The translations under genes and the position numbers were made by a program. Positions 30,412-42,500 of a stretch of DNA of 64,000 nucleotides are shown here, piece by piece. Position 1 is the first letter of the stretch; each line of letters begins with the position of its first letter. Origin of the DNA: Delphinapterus leucas (lineage: Eukaryota > Chordata > Mammalia > Artiodactyla > Monodontidae); contig NW_022098076.1 of assembly GCF_002288925.2 (NCBI RefSeq), positions 84,269,062 through 84,333,061 of the forward strand, given 5' to 3'. The notes beneath the pieces were generated by a model that was not told where the DNA came from, searched no databases, and saw only the letters and a list, made by a program, of their open reading frames with translations.

Positions 30412-30589
30412 CTGGAAAAGCAGTTTCCGTGTTGTTATGTACACCTCCAAAAAAATTCAGATCTTTAGGGGAATTGTTGTGTAAAGTAAACTGAACTACA
30501 GGGAGGCAGTACTTTAATAGCTATTATAAACGTGTATTTACTGTATTAAAAATGAGTAAACGAACAAGCAATGACACATCACTAGGAAG
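30412..30589 (+). CDS. MFF: MFF exon 2: 5' UTR and first 12 codons
   Basis: Acceptor cttttttacag. ATG at 30552-30554, coding to 30589, phase 2 at the donor AAG|GTCAGT. The 140 nt of leader in this exon include an upstream ATG. Confidence 0.93.
30437..30484 (+). promoter_or_regulatory. MFF: Upstream ORF in the MFF leader
   Basis: 15 codons, beginning MYTSKKIQIFRGIVV and ending at TAA, 67 nt before the MFF start codon. It could dampen translation from Met1 and favour internal starts. Whether it is translated cannot be seen from sequence. Confidence 0.5.
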
Positions 30590-33500
30590 GTCAGTGACAT
30601 TTTATTCAGTTGAGCTGATGACATTATAGGTTTGAGACATAGTTGCTTTAAAGCTGATTGCCCATAGGCTAATCCTGTTCTTTTACACTTCTGTCAGCAT
30701 TTTGTATCTTGGGGCAACTTCCTTTCTGCTGCATTTCCCTGGAGCATGGATCCTTCTCTGATTTAGGTTTCTCAATGCATTTGTCCTGTCTTTCCGTTTG
30801 AAGGCATGTCATGTTTTTTAAAAATATACATGTAAATATGATACTGAGTACAAATTAATAGTGTGAAACTTTCACACTATAGTCCCTCAAAATGAATGCA
30901 AACATTAAGGATTTATTAGTGTATATTCTGTATTTGGTATTCATTTCATCTCAGTCATCAGATATACATTCAGTAAGAGAAGTTTTAATTTTTATTTTGT
31001 GAAATTCAGGGGGTTGCTTTTTTAGTAAATTTAGAATTAACATTACTTACCTTATGAATCTGATATTCATCATTAAAAGGTTTTATTTTTTCCATGCATG
31101 ACCGGAATTTCTAATTTCATTTTTATAAAGTTCTAGCAGCTTCCCTTCATATAATTCATTAGGAAATTTCTATTTAAGTTTTATTTTAGGCATTTTTTGA
31201 GTTATGTAAGCAGCATGCATATCTCTTTATGCAGAGAGGAATAGAGTGTATGTGTGTGCACATTCGTCTTGTGGTTATACAATAATTTTAAAAATTTGCT
31301 CCTAAGCAATATCCTCAAGGTGCAGTTTCAACTAAGTGAGAAGGTATTATGTTGAGGAGAACATTTTCTTCGATCTTTTATTTTTCCTTTGGATGTATTC
31401 AGTACTCACAAATGAGAAGTCTCCTTTGCTCTTTCTAAAAGGTATCCTAACTTCACTACATAGAAAAGACTGGCATTTTAACACTCAGTCACCCCTGTCT
31501 AAATTTTTTGCCCGCAGAGTGAGTGGGGCAGCATTTCCTTCTCCCAGTGCTGCTGAGATGGCGGAAATTAGTCGAATTCAGTATGAAATGGAATACACCG
31601 AAGGTATTAGTCAGCGAATGAGGGTCCCGGAAAAATTAAAGGTAGCACCACCAAATGCTGACCTGGAACAAGGATTCCAAGAAGGAGTTTCAAATGCTAG
31701 TGTGATTATGCAGGTTCCAGAGAGAATTGTTGTAGCAGGTATTTTATATTTGTTTATAAAGTTGCCTGATAAATGTATTTTATATATTTTTATGAAAACT
31801 TTTGGGATTTTTCAAAATATTACTTAGAAAAGGGGTTGGGAAATGCAACTACCTTTTCTTCAAAAAGTTTATAAATTACAATAGTCTGAAATTTCAACTA
31901 GTATTTTTTAATAATTCAGCTAATTATTGAGATATAATTTACATACATAAAATGGTGTAATTTTAAAGTGTACAGCCTGATGAGTTTTGACAAATGTATA
32001 CTCCTATGTAACCTCTACCACAGTCCAGATATAGAACATATTCATTACCTGCCAAAAGGTTTCTCATTCAGTTCCTACCCTTCAATTCCAGGCAACCATA
32101 ATCTCCTTTTTATAACCAGAGATCACATTTGTCTTTCCCAGAGTTTCGTATGAATGGACTGATACCCTATATACTCTTGGGTCTGTCTTCTTTTGCTTAG
32201 TGTAATGTTTTTGAGATTCTTCCATATTGTTGCTGTATCAGTTGTTCATACCATTTTATTTCTAATATTCCAGTGTGTGGATAAACCACAATTTGTTTAT
32301 ACATTCACCTGTTGGTGGACATTTGGGTTGTTTCCTTTTTGGTGCTATTAGGAATAAAGCTGCTATGAAGACATGTGTTTTCATATCTCTTAGGAGTGGA
32401 ATTGCTAGATCATATTATAAGTTACGACGTTTAACTTTGTGAAAAGCTGTCAAGCTATTTTTGAAATTGGTTGTACCCTGTTATATTCCCATCATTGACA
32501 TATGAGAGTTTCATTTGCACTCAACAACACTTTGTATTGTTAGTCTTTTTAATTTTAGCTATTGCTAGTGGGTGTGTAACGGCAAATGCATTTTAATAAA
32601 ACCCATGTCTTTTAAAAATCTCCCTCCTTTCCTTTTTTTTTTTTTTTTCCCCTATGCTTAGGAAATAATGAAGACATTCCATTTTCAAGGCCAGCAGATC
32701 TTGACCTTATACAGTCAACTCCCTTCAAACCTCTGGCACTAAAAACACCACCTCGTGTACTTACGCTAAGTGAAAGACCACTAGATTTTCTGGATTTAGA
32801 AAAACCTCCTCCAGCCCCTCAAAATGAAGAAGTAAGTGCTAGAGTTTTAACATCATCTGAATTTGCAGTAATAGAGACAGAAGCAAAAGTTAAAGAGGAG
32901 TTAAGAGGCTATAAATCATATCATTGGTAATATGTAATGGAATCCTTTGGCATGGAACATTGATTACTATAAATTCTGGCTTATGAATACCCCAAATGAG
33001 ATACTATGCTGTTGGGTTTTTTTAATTTAAATATTATATTTCAGGAAAATGAGAATTTTGTGGAAATCATTAACATTCATGTGGCCTTGAAGGATGAGCT
33101 TTTATGGCTGGGAGTTACACTTTAAGCAATACAGAAAAATTGGGGAAGTTTAGCATGGGAAAAAATTAATGCATCACTTTGTTATAAAAGCAGTCTGGCA
33201 AATGGCAGAGAAAGCTCTTTTTTCCCCTTGATAACTACCTATTCTCCCTGCTTGCTGGAAAGTTTCTACTGAGTTAGTTACCGTGTTGTGTAATGTTAAT
33301 GGCCTTGTTGACCTAAATATGATAGTATATGGACTAATAAGGTGTTAGTTGCAAAGTTCAAATCTTGCCTTTGCTATTGATTCAGGGCCAATCTTGTAAG
33401 ACTCCTTTTCTGTGGTTTCTGTAGTTGCAACTTTTTCATTATAACTTCTAAATTCCTGTGTTGTCATGATGCTAGCTAGTATAAAACAGTGTGCAAAGAT

Positions 33501-36500
33501 ATGTTTTTATTGATAATGGAACTGCCCTTGTCTTTCATTTTTCATATAATCCTTTCCTAAGAGGGTAAATCACCCATATAACCTACGGGAGTGCAGTTTC
33601 CTAGTACTATGTATGACCTTTTCTTAGGTTGGAAGTTTGAGCTGAGGTGACTCAGATAATACACTCCTAGGTGCCAGTTTAGACATTCTAGGTATTTACT
33701 CGGTGAAGAGTACTAATTTTGAATGTTCACACGATGAAGAGGCACTAAGGTACTTGCAGAATTGTACTGATATTTATTTAACAGACATTTTTTGACCTTT
33801 TGTGTAAGACACTGTGCAGTGAGACATGGTTCCTTTGTAGTGGTCTGTGAATAATATTGTCTTGGAATGAGGATTCTGCCAGGAGAGAAACCCTCCCTTT
33901 GATATTCTTCAGGTTTTGTTTGTCTTCTGATCTTTATGCTCCCACCATTTTAGACATTTGTGCCTACTTGGTGTGAATAACCAACTGAAAACAAGACGAG
34001 TACTGTCTCTCAGGAGACCTAGGTTTTAAGCCCATGTGGGGTTTACTCCTGCTGTAATTGATATATAGTCAAATGTGATAAATGTCCAAAGTGTATAGCA
34101 CTGGAGTGAAAAGCTGAGGCTGAGAATTAACCTAATTTTGAAGGCCTACTTTGCTACTTATTAACCACATAACTTTGGGCAAGTTATTTAACAATTCCAA
34201 GGCTCATCTCTAAAATAATGATAAGAATAATGCCAACTGCTTACGATTATTGAGAGAATTAAATGTAATAATATGTGTAATATGTTTAGCACATGTTCTA
34301 ATTGATGTGAAAAGTTCAGTAGGTACAAATATCATTGTTGTGAAAATTAACATCCTGTGGCAGAAGATTTGGAAGCATCTTAAGTGTCTATCAACAGATG
34401 AATGGATAAAGAATATGTGACATACACGCACACACTCACACGCACACAATGGAATACTACTCAGCCATAAAAAAGAATCAAATTTTGCCATTTGCAACAA
34501 CATGGATGGACTTGGAGGGTATCATGCTAAGTGAAGTAAGTCTGAGAATCTAAAAAATACAACTAGTGAGTATAACAAAAAAGAAACAGACTCACAGATA
34601 TAGAGAACAAATTAGTGGTTACCAGTGGGGAGGGGCAGTAGAGGGGTAAGGGTTTAAGAGGTGCAAACTGTTATGTATAAAATAAGCTACAGGGATATAC
34701 TGTACAACACAGGGACTATAGCCAGTATTTTATAATAACTATAAATGGAGTATGACCTTTAAAAATTGTGAATCACTATATTGTACACCTTTAATTTATG
34801 TAATATTGTATATCAACTATACTTCAATTAAAAAAAAAAAAAAAAAAAAAACCTTTGGCAGGGGCCAAATCCTGAGATGCAGGAGAGGAGTTTCCGATAT
34901 TAGTACTAGTTGCCTATTAAAAGGAAAGCAAAGGTGATGATCTGTGCTTCAGTCCATAGAAGGGTCAGGTGGCCCTCAAGAGGCAATCAACTAGTGAGCA
35001 GAGGAGAAAAGGGAAGGAACCAGAGTTCTGGTAGCATCTACAAAATGGATTGAAATGGAAGGGTAGTAAGTTCCTGAGTGCTGATAACATTGATGATTCA
35101 TTCGGATGGTACTTAGAATATGTCAAGTAAGATTCCCTAAATCATTTATTCTGTAATAATCATTTTACAACATATGCCAAGGTTTCTCAACCTCAGCACT
35201 ATGACATTTTAGACTAGATAGTTCTTTGTTGTGGTGAGGGCTGTCCTTTTGCACTGTAAAATATTTAACAGCATTCTTGAGCTCTATCTACGAGACGCCA
35301 GTAGCATCCTTCAAGTCATGAAAATCAAAAATGTCTCCAATAACCAAGAGGTGGAAACACCCAAATGCCCTTCAGCTGATGGATGGATAAGCAAAATGTG
35401 GTATATCCATACAGTGGAGTATTATTCAGCTATAATAAGGAATGAAGTACTTATACATGCTACAACATGGATGAACCTTGAAAACGTGTTAAGTCAAAGA
35501 AGCCAGACAGAAAAGGCCATATGTTGTATGATTCTGTGTACATGAAATACCCAGAATAGTAGTTGACAGGGGTTTAGGGGAGAGAGTACTTGGGACTGAC
35601 TGCTTAATCTTGGGGTTTCCTTTTGGGGGGATGAAAACGTTCTGAAACTAGGGAGTGGTGATGGTTGCACAACACTGTGAATGTTCTGAATACCACTGAA
35701 TTGTATAATATATATACTTTAAAGTGCTTAGAATGGTGAGTTTTGTGTTATGTCTATTTTATCACAATAAAAAGACAGAAAAGATGATCTGCATACATTG
35801 CCAGATGTCCCTTGGAGGGAAAAAATCACACCCAGTTGAGAACCACTGGCCTGTGGCAAGAAAGAAGAATACCTGAAGGTGACTTATGAGGAACACTATA
35901 CAATTTTTGTTTAAAAGCCTGACTGATACAAGAAATAAATTTGCAGAAAATAACGTACTGACTTCTTAAACTGGCTTGAAGTATCCAAGTGAACATACGA
36001 AGAGGCCTTAAAACACGAAGCATGTAATCCCCCTAGCTCAGAGAGGGTTTATAAAATCTGGAGGTAGAGGAAATTGATGAACCTTCCAATGTGCCTAACC
36101 TCTGCTAATATTCGGAAAGACCATTGCTTGGTGATTCTACCTGCAGGCAACTAATAAAGCAACTGTGCAATAAACCATCTGATCTGGGTATGAACTGCAA
36201 AATACACAAATCATGACAGCTCTCAGTGTTCTTAGAATAGGTTAGGCAGTGTGAGTGACGAGAAAGAGGCTGTGACACTGACACTACCTCCAGATGGGAG
36301 CCCGTGAGAGAAGATCTTCCAGAGAACAAAAAGGAAGAAGTGTAAAGAAAAAGAGTTGGAAAATATGAGCACTTGACACAGCTTTGAAGCAGTGTGACCC
36401 AGTAAAAAATTTGGACTCCATCAGTATATCCCATCACTCAAGCAGTGGTTTTCTTTGAAAAAATCAGTTACAATAAATGGCCAAGAGCTTTGTGAGAAGA

Positions 36501-39500
36501 CCACTGAAGTGGGAAGAGGAAACAAATTGGACTAAAGACAGGTTATAAGAGCTTTTGCCTGAATTGGCAACTTCTACTTCAAAGAAGAGAAGGATGAGAA
36601 AGCCATTCATTTTTGCAATAAATCTGGAACAGCAGTGAACCCCAAATGTCCCAAGAATTGGGAAGATTGGTCTGTATAAACCCTGACCTGGTTTTGGAAA
36701 AGAACAAAGGCAATGAATGTTTTCAGAAAAGGAAGTGTATCCAGGCCATGCAAGCTTTACACAGGATGCCAAATCCTACAGCAACCATGTACAAAGTGTC
36801 TAGCTCAAGGGCTAGGAGGAAATATATCCAGCTAGAACTGACTGCTTTAAAGAATACACTTGGAAAGCAGCTGGTCTAGAAGCTGTCATTATGGACAACA
36901 CAAAGGCCATGGGTGTCTAACAGAGGGCTCTAGATCTGTAATCCAACAGTCTGTAAGGACGTAGCAGGTGGTTATCAGTGCCGGGTGATGGTCCAGTTCA
37001 ATTGCCATGACAACCTCTAGGATGTGAAGTGAAAGTACATATTTGACCTGAAGTGTAATGAGTGACTTAGCCGTATGGCACGTCCTAAAACAAATGTGGA
37101 ATTGGGAGATTGGGATTGACATATATACACTGCTATGTATAAAATAAATAACTAATGAGAACCTACTTTATAGCACAGGGAACTCTACTCAGTGCTCTGT
37201 GGTGACCTAAATGGGAAGGAAATCCAAAAGAGAGGGGATATATGTATACGTATGGCTGATTCACTTTGCTGTACAACAGAAAGTGACACAACATTGTAAA
37301 GCAACAATACTCCAATAAAAATTGAAAAACAAAAAAGAAATGCGGAAGGACTCCCGGACACTCAGAAGGACTTAAAAGGGTCCTGGCAGTAGCTCTGAAA
37401 ATTGAGAAGCTGATGAATGTGGGTCTGATCACAATTTGGTGATGGTTTGTTTAACTCCCTTTCCTTTCCCCTCCTGTGGAAAGAGGAGCTGGGGCTGGGA
37501 TGAGTAGAATGGAGCAAAAGGGAGAGAAGAGGAAAAAGAACAGCTTAATTCATTGTATGTATGTATGCACATTCATCCATGGAAGATTCAGAGATGTGCA
37601 CTCACATCCTTTGTGCAGTTACTGTTTCATGGCCCTATCGCATGGGCATTGTATTCACTGCTGACACATGTATTCCATGTTTCCTTCCCATTGGGTTCAT
37701 TATTTTTCCAGGTAGTTTATTATTTTAAATTTTGGACAGTGAATATGTTTTGGGGGGTAAGACTGTTCACCCCGATTGTTTGGCCCACATTTTTAACTCT
37801 GCTTTACCTCTTCCAATAAAAGTCCCACAGCAATTCACAGATTAATGTCTCTGAACTATTATTTTTAAAAAGGGGATCAGTATCCATTAATTTGCCGAAT
37901 AATTCTATTCAATAGTTACATATTTTTATTTCTTAACTGAAAATGCAACTAACATACTATTTGAGGATAAATCTCCATTTTTCACTGAGATTATACCAAA
38001 TGATAAAATGGAGGATTTCCCTTTCTCTCTCTGGACAGAATTAAAAGAAATCCTTTTCTTAAAAAGGTAAAATTGTTTTAAAAATACTAAAAAGAATCAA
38101 AAACTGCCTAAATGAAAGGCATAACAAACATTTCAGAAATCAGTTTTCAATCTTAGTTTTTGGTACAGATTTTCTGAGGGTTGTTTAGTAATCACAGTGA
38201 AGATTGTGAAGAACTATGAAGAACTAGGCTATGGTAGGGTCTATGTGCTTGTAATACTTACTGGCTGTTTTAATATAATTACAGTTTTTTATTTTGTATG
38301 TGTTGAGAAGTAAAACAAGTGTCTTGTTAAAAAAGGGAGTACGGGGAATCAGTATATATATCCGAAAAAAAACAAAAACACCAATTCGAAAAAGGTACAT
38401 GCACCCCAGTGTTCATAGCAGCATTATTTACAGTTGCCAAGATATGGAAGCAACCTAAGTGTCCATCAGTAGATGAATGGATAAAGAAGACGTGCCATAT
38501 ATGTATATATATATATACACACAGACACACACACACACGCATACACATACACATACACATAATGGAATATCACTCAGCCATAAAAAAGAATGAAATTTTG
38601 CTGTTTGCAGCAACATGGATGGACTTGAAGGGCATTATGCTAAGTGAAATAAGCCAGACAAAGAGAAACACTATATGGTAATGTGGAATCTAAAAAATAC
38701 AATAAACTAGTGAACATAACAAAAAATAAGCAGACTCACAGATATAGAGAACAAACTTAGGGTTACCAGTTTGTGGGAGGGATATGAGGATGGGAGAGTG
38801 AGAGGTACAAACTATTGGGTGTAAGATAAGCTACAAGGATGTATTGTACAACATGGGGAATATAGACAATATTTTGTAGTGACTGTAAATGGAGTGTAAC
38901 TTTTAAAAATTATGTAAAAAAATTAAAACAGGGACCAGTATAGGGGAAAATACTGAGGCATCTGAGCAGATTCTTGAAGGAGAGACAAGCTCTAGATAAA
39001 TCTAGAGAACCAGTAAACAAAGACCTCGGGGACACTGATTTGTCCAGGATTCTGTGAACAATCGAAAGTAACTCAGAGTATAAGCACATTAGAGGAGAAT
39101 TTTATGCCTATAATTAGACACAGAAGACCCTGTGACCTAACTTTCAGGAAGTTACCTGAAGCTTGGAAACTGTATTTCTCAGCCTAAGGAGTGCATGTAA
39201 GTTTTATAATGGGTAATCGATGCAGGATGGTTCTGAATGACATTTTAAAACCTTGAATTGTCAATTGGATCTCAATAATGTTGGGAACAACTGTAATTAA
39301 TTTTAAAAAATCGTTGAATTTAAAAAAAAACCATCATGATTGTGAACTAAAGGGGAAAGTATTTAAAGATCACTGTGTCCCTTATCACCTCAGGCAGTAT
39401 CAGAGTTCTTTGGTATTCCAGTATACAGGCTGGTCATATGAAGGCATAACAAATATATGCTTTTGTCTTATGTTGTCTTTTTCCTCAATATGTTAGTAAT

Positions 39501-42500
39501 ATCGAGCTTAATGTTCCTGTTAAGATATAATTTAAATCAGGTTTCAAATGGCGAAAATAACAGACCTAGGATCCTCTACTTTGTCAGGTTATGTTGGAGT
39601 CATAGACTAATTTGTCTTGTCCTGTCTCTTCCTATCTGCTGAATGTTAGTTCTTACCACATAGCAGGAGGAACAGTTCTAATATAGTAGGAAGTTCATCT
39701 TGATCCCTACAACGTGGAAGAACAGTTCTCTAGAAAAAGCAAGCACAACTGTGCAGTAGGTAGGCAGGCAAGCATCAGTGGGATTCTCACAAAGCAACCC
39801 AGTACTGCTCACTGTGAGTAAAGTATATTTGATTGTGGAGGTGCTAGTTTTTATGTATAAATGCCTTCAAGTAATTTTGATTTTTGGTTTAACTGTAAAG
39901 AACTCTTGCAGTAGGCTCTGAACCGACTCCTTTTCTGTTTTTTTTTTCTTTTGTTTGGATGGGTAAATGGTTTATAACCATAACCAAATCTAAACCAGTC
40001 TCTGAAGTTATGTGCTGCATAGTAGTTTTAAGTTTTGCTGTCATGAAATACAGGATTTATTCTGCTTTGATGGTGCTTATAACCTGATAATCTATTCCCA
40101 AGTCTTTGAGCATTAATAGATACTGGGTGTGCATTTTTGAAAATCTTAATTATCAAGTCCATTGGTTCACACACCAGTTGTCCTTTACAGTAAAGTTCAA
40201 ATTTTTCTTTAACCATTAAGTTGCCATGGGTGTTTGTAGTAAAAAAAAAGAAGAAAAAAAAATTCTAAAAACTAAGTGAAGTTAATGATTACCATTGTTC
40301 TAGTTGTCTATTGCCCCTTAATAAGCCACCCTAAACTTAGTGGCTTGAAACAAAAACAAATAATTTTGCTCGTGGATTCTGCAGGTGAGGTATTTGCATC
40401 AGGAATAATGGGGAAAGCTTATTTCTGTTGTATATTATCTGGGCCTAGGCTAGGAAGTATCAAAGGCTGTTTATGACTCACACAGCTTGAGGCTGCAGTC
40501 ATCTAAAGGTTTACTCACTCATGTCAGTTGATACTACCTGTTGTGTGGACCTCAGCCAGTATTATTGGCTGGTGCACCTACACATGGCCTTTTGTGTGGC
40601 TGCTTGGGCTTCCTCACGTCATGGTGTCATTGTTCGAATCTCAAACAGCTCCCCTGGGGAAGGGGAAAAAGGCAGAAGGCTTATTGTTGTTTATGACCTA
40701 ACCTCAGAAGTCACATTGTATCATCTCTGCAGTGGTCACTAGAGTACCCAATTTCAAGGGAAGGGAACATAGATTCTATTCCTTAATGGAAAGAGGTCAG
40801 TGATAACATTTTGTAAGAAGAGCGTGTGAGATGGAAGATTGTGGCTATTTCTAGAATGCTAAAACCTTTAAGCTAGTAAAACTTTTTTTAAGTCTAGTTT
40901 TCAGATATCCAACCAAATCTGAATTTGTTTTAACCCCAGAAGCCAGGAACACTTATTTGAGTACAAATATATCCCATGTCCTATAGTGTTTGTGCCTTTA
41001 AAAACTATTGTAAATTGTTCTTAAATAATGTAAGTATATTGTATAAATTATGATAAATAAAAATATTAATAATTGTACCAAGTAAGATTGATACTTAAAA
41101 AGAAACTAGAAGTAACTTTTTTTGTAAAGAAGATAAGCATTCCTAAGTTTATCTGCATTATAATAAGTAGGGTGTTCTTTTTTTTAACATGTCTACGTAT
41201 AATACATATACCTGGTAGCAATTCCTGGTTATTTCTTTGTAAATTTTGTGGCTAGTCTTTGATAAAGGTCCTTTTGATGCTAAGCAGTTACTAGGCTATT
41301 AAGAATATTCTCTGTTCCTTTTCCCTTCTTTGTGCCTAACAGATCCGTGCAGTTGGCAGGCTAAAAAGAGAACGCTCTATGAGTGAAAATGCTGTTCGCC
41401 AAAATGGACAGCTGGTCAGGACTGACTCCATGTGAGTAGAACCACTAAGCATTGTATCTCCTTCATTAAGTTTTCTCCATATACTGTCTGTCCCATCCTT
41501 TTCTAAATAATTTATTTCCTTTTTTAAACTCTCAAATATTAAAAAAGAGGAGGAAGTGTATGTTTTATGCCTAAGAACCTGGAGAAAAAAATAATTCTAA
41601 TAGTGTTTGAAATCTACTATACATTTACATCAACTTTATATTTTTGCAATACTCTTTATAGCCTTAAAGTCTGACCATTTTGTTAGTTGTGAGAATTTTT
41701 CAATCCTGTTATCCTCTTCTATGTGTATGACAGTCTTCTATAAATATGATTTGCTTATTTTGGAAATCTCCTATAAAGTATACTTAAGAAAAATTGATAA
41801 AAGTAAGTGCTCAGCTCTATGTAGCCTTCCAAAATGCTTATCTAGCATATAGGTTGGGGGGAAAAATATAAAATAAAAGGAAAACGATTTATTAAGGAAG
41901 CATCTTTATTTTCAAGTTACTCAGTTTGTCATAAGATTGTCACAGGATTAGCCCTTTCCAGCTCTGCTTCTCATGAGCCATGGTAAACAATGCAGCGTAA
42001 GCAAGTCGAATTTTTTTACTTTCCAGGATTAATTTTTAGTTCTCTGCCTACTGAGTCATTGAATTCTTGGATCCCTTTCATTTTCCAAAAATTTAAACAC
42101 ATTAACAGACTATTTGTGTCAACCTTTCCTGCTCATTTGGTTACATTATACCCTGATCTTAAAGCTACCCCACTATAAGATGTTTTAAATTGGGCAAGTG
42201 CTTTTTGTTGTTTTATTAAAATTAATGGGTTTTTAAAAATAAAATATCCCTTTAAAAACTGGTCAGAATTTTAAGTCTCAAAGCCATTGATGATTTAGAT
42301 TGTTAATGTAAATTAATGTTTCTTCCTCATTAAATTTTCAGTCAGTTTTCATAAGCTCATTCACCATGAACCATATTTGATATCAAGCATCATATTAGCT
42401 TCTCAAACTGACTTTTATTTTTGGCCACACGGCACATGGGATTTTAGTTCCCTGAGCAGGGATCAAACCTGCACTCCCTGCTTTGGAAATGTGGAGTCTT

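Larger units (their letters stand above)
32832..41342 (+). other. MFF: MFF intron 4 (8.5 kb) with layered insertions
   Basis: Holds a MIR (about 34140-34300), L1 tails at 34341, 35341 and 38336, a split MER5A, the STIP1 retropseudogene with its own L1 insert, and an old repeat at about 40300-40640. The stretches 32840-34100 and 38950-40280 show nothing I recognise. Confidence 0.7.

Noticed and set aside
34210..34503. Minus-strand 97-codon frame
   Set aside because: It lies over the L1 tail and CA tract and is antisense to L1 ORF2.
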